64,000 bases of DNA from Trichaptum fuscoviolaceum (taxonomy: Eukaryota > Basidiomycota > Agaricomycetes > Hymenochaetales > Trichaptaceae): contig CAJSYZ010000003.1 in NCBI GenBank assembly GCA_910574455.1, positions 4,339,250-4,403,249 of the forward strand, in the 5' to 3' direction. A program made the translations under genes and the position numbers. The notes below the pieces were generated by a model, which did no database searches, was not told where the DNA came from, and saw only the letters and a program-made list of their open reading frames with translations. Below are positions 45,163 to 55,746 of this stretch, one piece after another (within the stretch, counting starts at the first letter, position 1; every line of letters begins with the position of its first letter).

Positions 45163-48100
45163 TTACCCCCCTCCAAAGGCGCAACTCCGGGGCGCCAAGC
45201 TTGAATCTTGCTCAGGTCACAGAGCTCGATAGCGTTGACTTCTCGAGGGGCGTCCGGGTGTTTTCGATAGAAACTACGAATTTTAGCCTTTGCATTACCC
45301 ATATCCTTTGCGGGAATCCATGTATCTTCCGCGCTCGAATATCCCTTCCATCGTACCAAATATTCAAATCTCCGTCTAAACCGTCTAGCATCCAGAACCT
45401 CTTCCACCTCGTACTCCAGATCTCCTTCTACTTCGACTGGGGGCGGCGGGGGTTGCGTTCGACCGGGAATGTCGTCTTCGTGGTATGGCGAGAGCAGCGA
45501 TACGTGAAATACGGGATGAATCTTCAGCGACGCGGGGAGTTCGAGTTCGTAGGTGAGGTCACTTAGCTTTGCCTTCACTTTATACGGCCCTAGTCGTTTC
45601 GGTAATAATTTGCGCGCTCCTGGTCGCCGAACGTTTGTCGCCTCAAGCCATACTTTATCCCCGACTGCGTACTGCGGGGCCTCGTTCCTGGCCTGATCGT
45701 AGTGCTGCTTCATGCGCTCTGCCGCAACCTCCAAAGCCGCTCTTGCCTCTTCCTGTGCCTGCTGAAGCTCCTGTAGTCGTGCGTCCGCACGGGGACCGTG
45801 GACAGACCGTCGCTCGGGGCAATCGTGAATTCGGGATTGTAGCCGTAGACAAGCGCGAACGGGGATTGTCGTGTTGCCGCGTGCGCTTTCGTGTTGTGCG
45901 CGAACTCTGCCATTGGGAGTAATCCGGCCCAGTTTTCTTGTCGTGTATCTATGAAAGCCCGTAAATATTGTTCCAGCTCTTGGTTTACCCTTTCGGTTTG
46001 CCCATCCGTCTGCGGGTGATACGCAGTCGACGTGGTACCCTTGATGCCGAGTCGGGAAAAAAGGGCTTTCATGAACTGCGCGACAAACTGTGGTCCGCGG
46101 TCGGATATGATCTGGCGGGGGGTTCCGTGCAGCTTCCAGACGTGCTGCAGGAATAGTTCCGCAGTTTCCGGTGCATCAATGTCAGACGTGGTCGGGATAA
46201 AATGCGCTTGCTTGGTGAGACGGTCGACCACCACGAAAATTGCGTCGTAATCCTCAGATCGGGGGAGCTGGGTGATGAAATCGCACGAAATCGCCTGCCA
46301 GGGGCCCTGCGGGATTTCGTTCGGTTGCAGGAGTCCTACCGGGCGTTGGGATCGGTTCTTCGTGCGTGCGAGGTATCGCATCCCGAAACGTATCGTTCTA
46401 CGAAGTTAGACATCCCGGGCCACCAGTAGTTGCGGCTTACCATCTCAAACGTTTTCCAACGTCCAGGATGTCCGGCAGGGAGACTGTCGTGGTAAGTCTT
46501 CACCACATCCCGGCGAATGGTCTCGTCTTTCGGGACGTAAACCTTACCCTGGTACAGGATGAGGCCTTCCTCGGTGCTCCAGTCCTCAAGTTCCTTGGTC
46601 AGGACTCGAGGCGCCTTGGACTTGACCAACTCGATTGCGTCCACCAGTTCGTCTTCATACTGATCTGACTTACGAATGCGTCGTAGGAGGGCCTGATCCC
46701 CGTGTACCTGTGTCATTCCCCGACGAATTGCTTTTAGCCGAAACATTTCGGGGGTCAAGAGGGTCCGTCCCGCGTTGTCTTCGCCTTCGGGTTGAAGATC
46801 GACGCGTCGTGACATGGCGTCGGGTTTGCCCCCGAGTCGCCCTGGGCGATGGCGAATCGTAAAGTCGAAGCGAGTGAGGAACAGACTCCACCGGGCTTGG
46901 CGTCGCGTCAGCGTTCGGGATTCAGAGAAATATAGCAGATTCTTGTGGTCAGACACGATATCGAGTTTATGACTCGCACCTTCGAGATAATGTCGCCACT
47001 CGTCAAGAGCTCTAATAATTGCGAGTAGCTCCTTGTCATAAATCTCGTAGTTGCGTTCCGCATCGTTGAGGGATTTCGAGAAAAAGGCGACCGGATGTAT
47101 CAGCCCGTCGTCGCCTTCCTGGGACAAGACCGCGCCGGTCGCGAAATCAGAGGCGTCGCATTCCACGATGAATTGTCGCGACATGTCTGGCATCATCAGG
47201 ACGGGGGCGGTCGTGAACATGCGCTTGAGATAGTCGAAAGCGAACTGCTGGTTTTCTGTCCAGGCCCAGCGAACGTCCTTCTTCAGCAGCGTCGTGAGCG
47301 GTTTGACGATGTGCGAGAAATCCCGAATGAAGCGTCGATAGAAATTCGCGAACCCAAGGAAGGCTTGAATGTCTTTCACCTTTTTCGGGGTAGGCCAGTC
47401 GAGGACCGCCTGTACCTTGGCGGGATCCATCGCCACCTTTCCCTGCGAAATAATCATCCCGAGATACTCGACGGAAGTCTGTTTGAATTTGCACTTTTCG
47501 GGTTTGCAGAACAAGTCGTTTTCGCGTAGCCGTTTAAGGACTTCCCGTACGTGTTCATCGTGCTGCGATTCATCTTCGGAAAAGATTAGCAAGTCGTCAA
47601 GATAGATGATCACGTATACTCCAATGAGGTCTTTGAAGATATCGTTCATCATGTGCTGGAAGGTCGCTGGGGCATTGTGAGCCCGAATGTCATCACCGTT
47701 GGTTCGAAATGTCCTGCCTGAGTCCGAAATGCAGCCTTCCACTCGTCGCCTTGCTTCAGTCGCACATTGTGGTAGCCCCATCGTAAATCTAGAGTCGTGA
47801 AAACCTTCGCCTTTTGCAGCGCGTCTACGAGTTCCATCGTGAGGGGAAGCGGGTATCGATTCTTGACCGTGATGTCGTTCAGTCGTCGGTAATCGACTAC
47901 CATGCGCAAGGTTCCATCCTTTTTCTTGATAAAGAAGACGGGAGCCGCTGCAGGGGATTTCGAAGGTCGTATGTACCCCTTGCGCAGGTTTTCGTCAACG
48001 AATTCGCGAAGGGCATCGCGTTCAGCTGGGGCCAAGGGATAGATTTTGCTGTACGGGGGAACCTTCCCGGGTTCTAAATCTATGGCGTGGTCATACGGCT

Positions 48101-48943
48101 TGCGCAGTGGAAGCCTTTCGGATTCAACTTTCGAGAAAACGTCGGCAAACTCACGGAATTCGGGGGGAACTAGTTCTTCGAAGGTTTTCTCGCCTTCCTT
48201 CACTGCAGACTTCTCAGCGATGGCCTGGGAGTGGGTGTACGAGGCGGCAATTTTGTACGCGAAATGGTCGTCCGTCGTGACGAAGTAGGATTCGGCGTTG
48301 TGGTACTGGTCCCAATATTTTTCTGAGTACCGAAATCCCGGTGGGACAGCTTCCCATTCGGCCTGGGTCCTGTCGGGCCCCCAGGGGGTCTCGACTTCTT
48401 CTGCTATGGCGAGGCGGGGAAGCGGGACCAGGCGTTGCTGGTTGTCACACTGGGGCGGGCAGCGGTTGAGATCGACCACATCGTTGGTCCAGTCAATGGT
48501 TGGGTTATGGTGCCGCAACCAGTCGATCCCCATGATAATATCGTCGTCGCCAATATCCGCGACGGCCATGGTCAACTGTTCTAAGTGTCCCTTCATCTCG
48601 ACGTTGAGGACTACTTCCTTGGTGATGCGTCCAATCGCGTTCGGGGAATTGTCTGCGTTTCGCAAAAGTATCGGGATTACCAAGTCCCGGGTCTGGAGTC
48701 CGTGTCGCGAAACGTAGCGGGAATTTATGAAAGTTCCCGACGCACCGCTGTCTAACATTACTGTGGCTAAGGCATCCGTCTTTCCGTCGCTAACCTGTAC
48801 CGGGAACTTCAAATGTCGTCGAAGACGACGGTCTATTGTAGAGATGGTTAAATACAAGGGACCATTATTAAGAGAGTTCTTCGGCCACAAGGGCGGTTGG
48901 GTCGTATAGGGCGCGACTGAGCAATACGACCCTACTGAAAATC
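45015..48943 (-). pseudogene. pol: Pol of Gypsy-2, broken by three frameshifts
   Basis: The pol frame opens by a -1 shift at the gag stop. Domains: protease with MLDSGASGTFI (about 48755); RT with KKKDGTLRMVVDYRRLN and FGLT, then NAPATFQHMM and the YLDD box (about 47610) in another frame; RNase H (ECDASDFATGAVLSQ, about 47160); integrase zinc finger (HPGRWKTFEMVSRNYWWPGM…GCDT); catalytic core (CDFITQLPRSEDYD, SDRGPQFVAQ, TERVNQELEQ); chromodomain (YEVEEVLDARRFRR…RWKGYSSAEDTW, about 45430-45310). Breaks lie near 47680 (after FGLT), near 46383 (just after GCDT, removing the second zinc-binding Cys from the frame) and near 45800 (after LSTVP). Each looks like the loss of one base relative to Gypsy-1. 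The last frame runs through the polypurine tract into the LTR and stops at 45015. Confidence 0.88.
45163..45174 (-). promoter_or_regulatory. Polypurine tract of Gypsy-2
   Basis: On the minus strand GGAGGGGGGTAA directly precedes the 3' LTR, closely matching that of Gypsy-1. Confidence 0.85.
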
Positions 48944-48944
48944 C
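48899..48944 (-). promoter_or_regulatory. Programmed -1 frameshift signal between gag and pol of Gypsy-2
   Basis: On the minus strand the heptamer GGATTTT (48944-48938) lies in gag register (GCG GAT TTT CAG TAG). A 5-nt spacer (48937-48933) is followed by a perfect 9-bp stem, GGGTCGTAT (48932-48924) with ATACGACCC (48907-48899), around a 16-nt loop. The shifted frame reads directly into pol. GGAUUUU is used by red clover necrotic mosaic virus, as far as I recall. Confidence 0.75.
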
Positions 48945-50140
48945 GCTGGGGGCGGGGCTTCGGGATTGTGAACGTTCTTGGCGGCGGGCGTCATGGCGGC
49001 GAATGCGTTCTGTAGCACGGACTGCTGCACATTCTGGACGTACTGTTCCGCCATACGTTTGAGCGTTTCTTCGAACGACTGGAGCGCGGGGGGCGATGGG
49101 CTCGACGGGGACGTGGATTTCGTCGCCTTTAGGTTTCGGGATGGCGGTCGCGTTGGGCAATCGCTCACCAAATGGTCTTTCTCTCCGCAGTAGTAGCATA
49201 GTCCCTTACTCCTGCGCTCCCGGCGCACCCTGTCAATCTCCATTGCGTTGGGATCCTTCGTCGAGCTTGCGCCCGCAGTCGGGATCGTACGCGGAGCTGA
49301 ACTAGTGGTGCCGGGATTGCTTCGGGGCGTAGCCGCTGGCTTTGATACTGGTCCATAGGCGTGTGCGAGCCTTAGCTTCTCGTCCGTCTCGGAAACCCAG
49401 TTGACGTAGGCATCGAATTTCATATCCTTCGCCTCTGTGCTGGCGATGTGCTGGCGAACCTGGTCTTTGAGTCCCTTCCGGAACATGTCGAGGTAGATGA
49501 CATCCGTCGTTGCGTCCTTGGGCCACCCGGTGAGGGCTTGGAGGGCACGGAATTGCGACGCAAACTCGGCGACCGTTCCTGTCTGGCGTAGGCGCATCAG
49601 CTTGTCGGCTGCGGCTTTGTCTGCATCGATTTCCCCGTAAGAGGCGCGAAGGGCGGCGAACAGGGCCTCCAGGCTGGCGGCTTCTGGCGGTGTCGGGATG
49701 TCCTGGAGTCGATCTAGAATGGGTCGTGCCCAGTCTTGCGCCGGCCCCCGCAGTAGCATCAGAGCAAATGCGACCTTGCGGGTTTCGTCTAGTCCCGGAT
49801 GTTGTCCGAACAGGTAGAGCTTAATCTGGTGAATCCAGTTCTCCAGCTTGGCTCGTTCGCCTTCGAAGGTGTCGGGAAGCTTCATCTTGAGCCCGGCTCC
49901 GCCCCCAGACGGGGAGGCGGGCTGACTCGCGATTTGGGCTTCTAACGCCCGGTTGGCGTGCTTGAGCTGGGCGACTGTGTTCTGGACCTGATTGTGTTCG
50001 TTGACTAGCTTGGAGTAGCGCTTTTCGAGGGTGTCGAGGCGATCAAGGATGGGCTGGAGTTTGTCTTCCTCCATCGAGGAGCTAGGGGACGGGAAAGCGA
50101 AGGTGTCTGCGAGTCCTCCCCATTCCTGGTGGGACGACAT
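48932..50140 (-). CDS. gag: Gag polyprotein of Gypsy-2
   Basis: A 402-residue intact frame encoding the particle-forming protein of the element. The N-terminus (MSSHQEWGGLADTFAFPS) is followed by a coiled coil (ILDRLDTLEKRYSKLVNEHN, about residues 30-70). The gag domain is KMKLPDTFEGERAKLENWIH…LLRGPAQDWARPILD…KLMRLRQTGTVAEFASQFRA (about 85-240). A CCHC knuckle, CYYCGEKDHLVSDC, lies at about 310-323 after DPNAMEIDRVRR. The tail reads SFEETLKRMAEQYVQ and ends PPPADFQ with a TAG at 48932-48934 inside the frameshift signal. The start ATG is about 90 bp after the 5' LTR. It is divergent from the Gypsy-1 Gag but has the same layout. Confidence 0.93.
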   Translation of the reverse strand: MSSHQEWGGLADTFAFPSPSSSMEEDKLQPILDRLDTLEKRYSKLVNEHNQVQNTVAQLKHANRALEAQIASQPASPSGGGAGLKMKLPDTFEGERAKLENWIHQIKLYLFGQHPGLDETRKVAFALMLLRGPAQDWARPILDRLQDIPTPPEAASLEALFAALRASYGEIDADKAAADKLMRLRQTGTVAEFASQFRALQALTGWPKDATTDVIYLDMFRKGLKDQVRQHIASTEAKDMKFDAYVNWVSETDEKLRLAHAYGPVSKPAATPRSNPGTTSSAPRTIPTAGASSTKDPNAMEIDRVRRERRSKGLCYYCGEKDHLVSDCPTRPPSRNLKATKSTSPSSPSPPALQSFEETLKRMAEQYVQNVQQSVLQNAFAAMTPAAKNVHNPEAPPPADFQ

Positions 50141-50216
50141 CGCGGGTCGGCGGTACGGGTGCGGGGGTAGAAGTAAAGAGCGTGAGGGTGTCGAGTCCGA
50201 GCGGCGGTGAGCCAGG

Positions 50217-50227
50217 ACTTTTGACCT
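50217..50227 (-). promoter_or_regulatory. Putative primer-binding site (self-priming) of Gypsy-2
   Basis: On the minus strand AGGTCAAAAGT starts 2 nt after the 5' LTR. It is exactly complementary over 11 nt to the LTR segment at 50525-50535. The C-to-T difference from Gypsy-1 is matched in its partner. Confidence 0.65.
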
Positions 50228-50229
50228 AA

Positions 50230-51047
50230 TGTTACGACCGTCGGGAATTGTAGCGGGAAACAGTTTCGGGAAACTGGAATTCGCGACGAGAACCCGCGTT
50301 CGGGAATCTGGATTCGCGACTGGGAACGAGCGTGGGAATTCAGGCGGGAAACGCGCGGGATTCTATCCAGGCGCGTCGCGGGATTCTCAAGGCCAGCTAG
50401 GACTCTTCACTGCTTTGAACGTCAAGTAAGCGGCTCCCTAAGGAAGCACTCCACAAGTAAGTATTGCGCAACTAACTACACAGGAGAAAAGAGAGAGATC
50501 GCACCTAAGGAAGCACTCCACAAGAGGTCAAAAGTGGGGTGCTCCTTACGATGCCTACAGCTATTTATCTACTTCGTAAAGACTGTATAGTTAATCTACG
50601 CTAAGTGTCCTTGCGCAATGCGCACCTATCTACTACAAACGATACATGCTACGACCGCACTGCTAGGCATGTCTATCCCGTCTCTCCAGATGGCTACGGC
50701 CTGTCCGTGGACGTCAGCGTCCGGTCCGGGGCCGCGACTAGCCAGACTAGGTATGCCAGGCTGTTGCAGGTCGTCACCTTGAGGTACTAACGGATTAATG
50801 AGCGTATGTTGATAAGTGAATGTACGTGTGCCGTGGCGGGTCGTCGTAAATGAGTGTGTGCATGCGTGCATGGTTGCCGGGACGGTGGTGCGGGATAAGT
50901 CACGTGAGCATGGGATCGTGCGATTCGGGAATGAGGTTTCGCGCGGGGAATCCAATGGCGGGATTCTCCCCGCGGGTTTGTCTGCTCATGTCGGGATCCT
51001 TGGCGGGAAAGTGCGGGAAATGAGAAAAGGAGCCCGGGATCTCGACA
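50230..51047 (-). repeat. Gypsy-2 5' LTR (818 bp)
   Basis: Contains two direct 21-bp copies (50437-50457 and 50504-50524), in the same relative position as the 19-bp repeats of the Gypsy-1 LTR. A TATA-like box (minus strand AGATAAATAG, about 50561-50570) lies about 30 bp before the putative transcript start. Confidence 0.95.
50525..50535 (-). promoter_or_regulatory. Putative self-primer / transcript 5' end of Gypsy-2
   Basis: On the minus strand ACTTTTGACCT. It pairs with 50217-50227 and lies about 30 nt downstream of a TATA-like box. An imperfect inverted repeat (AAGGAGCACCCCAC and GTGGAGTGCTTCCTT) encloses it, as in Gypsy-1. Confidence 0.6.
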
Positions 51048-51052
51048 CAGCG
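51048..51052 (+). repeat. Gypsy-2 target-site duplication, right
   Basis: CAGCG, identical to 44340-44344. Confidence 0.93.
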
Positions 51053-52325
51053 TGGCTGCATCTACATCGAAGTTGATGGTGCTGCTGCTCCTATTGCCGC
51101 TGGTTTGTAACATCGTTGCATGTCCTTGCGGGACATTTCTCCGCATTCCGCATACTCTGCTTCCCGCTTACCTAGTGCTCACCTGCTTTTTGTCTCGTCA
51201 ACTCTCCTCTAAAGCCCGGTCTTCACCTTATGAAGGCTGAGGACTCCGCTGTCTTCCTGTACTGCCTGTTCTCGCTTTTCCGGATGGAGCAAGATGTCGT
51301 GCATTCTTGTTCATCATGTCCCATCAAATTATCTGCTCTACCTCTGAAGGCTCTAACGAACTTGGTTACCATCTGGACTGGTGAATGGTCGAAAGAAGCT
51401 CTGGAGTGTTGCTTTGTGATCTCTCTGGGGCTTATTCTGTATGCTTTCTGTTGTGCAAGATGGATGCTCTTTCTCCCTCTGTTCTTTCTTTTCGATGTTT
51501 GCTGCTCAGATGTGTAGATAATAATTAGATATTTGTATTTTCTAGCAATAATATATATATTGTTTTTTAAATCCCATTTTGTGAAACCGGAAAAAAAAAT
51601 TGATGCATCAAAAGCAACCATGTATAACGGTGAGAGCTGTCATCTTTTGCGTCAGCTGGCTGTCAGCTTTTTTTCCATGAAGCAGCCAGCTGAACCAGGC
51701 CAGGTGGCTGCCAGGGCCTATGGCTCCACGATGGTACCATCGACGTAGCTTTCTCGCTACCAAATGTCACATGACTGATAGTCACATGTGCAACTCACCC
51801 ATACCATATGTGGTAAAAACCTCCAGGCTATGTGTGCCGCGCATCGTTGTGTATACCAAAGTGCTTACTGAGAGACACACTGCGGCCAGGGCACATAGTA
51901 TACTTTTTGTGAACAGACTCCGTGATACATGCTCCGGAAATTGAGTGATCATCGGCCCAGAAACCAGCATCAATGATTTAAGTGTGATGCATCAGGCGAA
52001 GATCACTACGGTTTTCTTGAACCTCGAGTCTTGACAGAGCATTGTCATATGTGTTGGGTTACATCATAACCCCACTTTTGGGGGTAATCATCGGCATGTA
52101 TGGTAGCTTGTCGCCCAGAGCTTGCAGTGGGAATACTCAATTTCGTGAAGAAAAGGGTCAAGCGACCGGCCGTCTTAGCCGGGGGTTATGCATGTCTGAA
52201 AAAGGCTGTCATAATCATTATCATCTATCACACCTGTAGCGAAATTCCATCTAGTCACCACTTGGCACATGAGCATATAGTATGTTCCAACATCTCAACT
52301 TGACGGCCTGTTCACTCTCCAGACT
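51053..52325. other. Region between Gypsy-2 and aldo-keto reductase 2
   Basis: The first 60 bp carry a plus-strand frame (CIYIEVDGAAAPIAAGL and TAA) that may end a gene cut by Gypsy-2. Frames at 51223-51621 were not recognised. The segment 51640-51735 is rich in CAGCTGG-type repeats. The rest shows nothing. Confidence 0.3.
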
Positions 52326-53816
52326 TCAATAAATGGTTCCATCTTCCCGTAGATTCCAGCCGAGCTGTTCGAAGGTCCATCCGAATACTTTGCCTTCCGA
52401 TGTGTAGGCCATAAGAAGACATCGGTGCATGCCTTCCTTCTTGTGCAAGTTGTCAATCAGCTCCATCTCCTTGTCGGATAGCTTAACAAGCTGTTTCAAA
52501 CCTGTCAACCGCTTCCTAAAGCCGTGTTCAACAAAGGAGAGCTCACAGTAATGTTCTGCTTCATTCTCTCCACTTTCTCCGATTTTGGAATGACAGCAGT
52601 TCCCCGTTGTACTCCCCAGCTCAGTAAAACTTGACCGACTGATGAGTTTGTGCTCTTTGCTATTTCAACAATCGTTTCATCCTTGAGTAGAGCCATATTC
52701 TCTTGGCTTGGTTGACCTATTTCGAAGTCACAGACGAAATGTAATCAACATAAGCCATATAACTGTGTTAGGCATAAATTGAGCATACCTAACGGGGAGT
52801 ACGCGGTAAGTAGTATCCCTTTCTCGTCGCAATATCTCTTCAGTTCCTCTTGTGGACGACAAGGATGGAGTTCGACTTGATTCGTTACCGGAACTACGTT
52901 GACCTTAGGGAGTAAGATCTCCAGGTTCTTGATTGAGAAGTTCGATACACCGATCGACTTTACTTTGCCTAGTTGCACGAATTTAGTATATCAGTAATCA
53001 TATCCGATATATACACGATAAAGCACCCAATCACCTGTGTCTAGCAGTTTTTCCATCTCAAGCCAGGTTTCGACAAATGTAGGGCTTTCTTCAGGTTGCA
53101 AAAACTCCCCTAGAGAAGTGTCATAAGCGATCGTACGTTAGGGACTTTTTCAGTAGACTTGCCTTTCTCGTTAGCAGCTTGGGGCCAGTGCATGAGATAG
53201 AGGTCAATGTATCCAACATCTAAGCTCTTTAACGAAGCCTCAAAACCTTCACGGACGGAACCGTGATGAGACCATCTGAAGGGTAGAGGGTGAGGAAAAG
53301 AACAATTATGCCTAGACAAGTAAAACTCCATTATACGAAGACGCACCCAAGCTTGGTTGTGATGAATATCTCTTCTCGAGGAATGTCGGATTCTCGAACT
53401 GCTTTCCCGACATGTTCTTCGTTGGCTATTCATGAAACCAGTGAGATAAGCCATTCGGAAAATACGGAGGTAAACGTACCATATCCGTAGGCCTACGGAT
53501 ATAATTATTAGACAACAGCTTAGCCTGTATCGTAATGACCGACTTACGGTATCAATATGCCTGTAACCAAGCTGATTTCCACTCAATAAAAATACGAGAC
53601 CTCGCAACAAGTGTATCTTACCTTCAGAGCATTCTTGATCATGTTTTCTGCGGCTTCACCTCCTCCAGGCTGTCCGAACCAACAACTAATAATTTGTGAG
53701 TCAGTGAGAGTTCCGTTGAAAACGAAACATCCTACTGACCCAATACCGACCGATGGCATTTTCTCGCCATTGTTAAGAGTGAAAACCGGAATATCTGCAG
53801 CGGCAGTACTCGTCAT
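52326..53816 (-). CDS. Aldo-keto reductase, copy 2
   Basis: Paralogue of the gene at 41646-43170. It starts [20 protein letters not shown] at 53816. The blocks are [24 protein letters not shown] (Asp), [21 protein letters not shown] residues across exons, an [13 protein letters not shown] block (Lys), [19 protein letters not shown] (His), [38 protein letters not shown] and [11 protein letters not shown]. The C-terminal blocks are [20 protein letters not shown] and [19 protein letters not shown] with the stop at 52326. Intron positions match copy 1, so the two arose by duplication. The two now lie 9 kb apart with Gypsy-2 between them. Confidence 0.88.
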
Positions 53817-54759
53817 GATGATGATGATGTTGTTGTTGTCTGATAAGAGACTTCTGTTAACTGGTGCTTTGCAATGGGATACAGGAATATTATTGGTGTC
53901 TTACCTGTTCCTTCACGTTGGTCCTTTTATACTGAATTCTGTCCACCACTAAGTGTTTGAAGATGGAGTAGTTACCAATCAACACAGTGGTGCCGAAGAG
54001 CTTCGTAGGCTCCTGCCCAGCTCAGCTAAGCATCCGAGTTCGAAATGTGTTGCTTACCAAGAAAGCACCGAGACCCGGAAGAAAGGTTACATGCACTGGC
54101 AGAGACGTTTGAACCCGACCTCTGAACTTGATTCTCATAATGTTGATGCGACGGGTTTCAAGAGCAATGGGCGATAGAAGTGCCAGCTTGGCGTAAGGGT
54201 CATCATGTATACTGAAGTGTACAATTACAGAAACGCCCGGTTCCGTCTATGGCGGCTCCGAAGACTGAGTTGTTCAAGTTGCCGACGGCTTCGAACCGAA
54301 CCGAGCTCATGAGACGGAAACATAAGTAGCCGGGCCGCGTATACGAGGAGATGGCGAGAAGAACTCAAATACAAGCATACAGTCGGAATGCTTCACAAAT
54401 ATGTGCATATACAGAGCGCAAGACGAAAACGAACTCCGGTTTCTTGAGTATACAAATGTGCATCGATTTTTGACTGCGCAGTGTAATGCAATCGGGTAAG
54501 TAAGACAATGATGCAAAGCGTAGAGAACGGAGCATGCCTAAGGAAGCCAAGCGACCGAGTGCGACTTTACATATGTATTGACGGCTAACCGGCGGAACAG
54601 ATTGAGTATGCAGGGCATCAAGAGCAGACGGTATAATAATCGTTTAAGGCGACATCAAGCACGGTGAAAGGGACGCCATCAAGAGCTTAACCGTGGGGAT
54701 AGGTTCGGCAGCTACGGAGTATACTCAGACGGTTATGTAGTGAGGATCCCCTTCTGGCG
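53817..54759. other. Intergenic between aldo-keto reductase 2 and the methyltransferase
   Basis: Starts with a GAT/GTT triplet stretch (about 53815-53840). No gene recognised in the rest. Confidence 0.4.
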
Positions 54760-55746
54760 ATGACCATGAACGACGCTGGCACTACGAGTAGTGGCTACAA
54801 GGCTGGAAGCAATTATGCCTTGCCCCGAAATGAGGCTGAGCTCACAAGGTGAGGACTCGGATATAACATCAGTTTTTGGGAAGCACACCATTGAGATGGA
54901 GGTAGGCTGAATATCCAGCACGAGTTTATGAAGATAGCAGTCTATGAGGGGCGCCTGATATTCGATGAGTCCGTCAAGTTGAGTACTGGAAGTTCGGTGC
55001 TCGATAGTGGGACGGGAACAGACAAGGGATATCCTCGCAGTCTTACGGCCCTGACTGGGAAAAATCAAACAGGAGCATGGGTTATGGACTTAGCGGAAAG
55101 TGTGCCATCCTCAGTCGAGCTGTATGGATCAGACGTCTCTTCGTACCACTTCCCGCGGGCCCACCCCGCAAACGTTCATTTCGTCGAGGCCTCGTCCACA
55201 AAATTTCCGGAGGACTGGACCGGGAAGTTCGACGTCGTCAATCAGCGCTTACTCGTGGCCGCTCTCCGCACGGAGGAGTGGCCCGTCGTCTTATCCGACG
55301 TGCTACGCGTGTTGAAGCCCGGAGGCTACGCCCAGTTCGCCGAGATGGACTGTAAAGAGACGTTCGTCAACGGCGGCCCCGCTTGTCGTCGCTACCTCGA
55401 GCTTTGCGAAAAGATCTACGAGAAGCAGAGGCTCTTCCTTGATGTCGCACAGCAGATCCCGCACATTCTGGAGGAGGCTGGGTTTACTGGAATTGTATCT
55501 GAGAAGAAACTCGGCGGCGTTGGGGATTCGTTGGGGAAAATAGGAAAGATGGGCGCTGCAATTTTGGGAGCTGTAAGAAACCCAGGGACCGCGACAGTGC
55601 TCGTCAAAGCCGGGGTGATAGAGAAGGATGAGCTAGCTCAGCTGGTAGCAAGTTTGGAGGATGAATTTGAGACAGCAGAGGGAATACAGTTGGTATACCG
55701 CATGGTTTGTGCAAGGAAGCCTGCGCATATAGACTTGTCGAGATGA
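54760..55746 (+). CDS. Class I SAM-dependent methyltransferase
   Basis: A seven-strand Rossmann methyltransferase of the LaeA/UbiE-like group common in fungi; the substrate is unknown. Exon 1 is MTMNDAGTTSSGYKAGSNYA…ELT (54760-54849). An intron ends at GGAGGTAG, giving RLNIQHEFMKIAVYEG. The SAM motif I region is VLDSGTG, then an 18-residue interruption, then GAWVMDLAESVP. Later motifs are ELYGSDVSS, NVHFVEASSTKFPEDWTGKF (acidic and motif II region), DVVNQRLLVAAL and VLRVLKPGGYAQFAEMDCKE (motif III). The C-terminus is AEGIQLVYRMVCARKPAHID with a TGA at 55744-55746. The interruption of motif I is 51 nt and intron-like but lacks a GT donor (see findings). Confidence 0.82.

Larger units (their letters stand above)
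44345..51047 (-). mobile_element. Gypsy-2: Ty3/gypsy chromodomain LTR retrotransposon
   Basis: Coded on the minus strand. The element 5' LTR is 50230-51047, followed by a self-priming site, gag, pol (protease, RT, RNase H, integrase, chromodomain), a polypurine tract and the 3' LTR (44345-45162). Both LTRs are 818 bp and agreed wherever I compared them. A 5-bp duplication CAGCG flanks the element. It is a relative of Gypsy-1: the end of the LTR (GGTCGTAACA), the polypurine tract, the primer region and the frameshift layout are shared, while most of the LTR sequence is not. Pol has three single-base frame breaks. Confidence 0.95.

Noticed and set aside
44741..50955. Identical 109-codon minus frames in both Gypsy-2 LTRs
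   Set aside because: Duplicate only because LTRs are copies; they span the LTR promoter region and have no family resemblance.
51223..51621. 132-codon minus frame next to Gypsy-2
   Set aside because: No recognisable motif, and the plus strand is equally open; not annotated as a gene.
55007..55072. GT-AG intron from GTGGGACGG to AAACAG in the methyltransferase
   Set aside because: It would remove the SGTG part of SAM motif I, so the non-GT 51-nt insert is the better reading.
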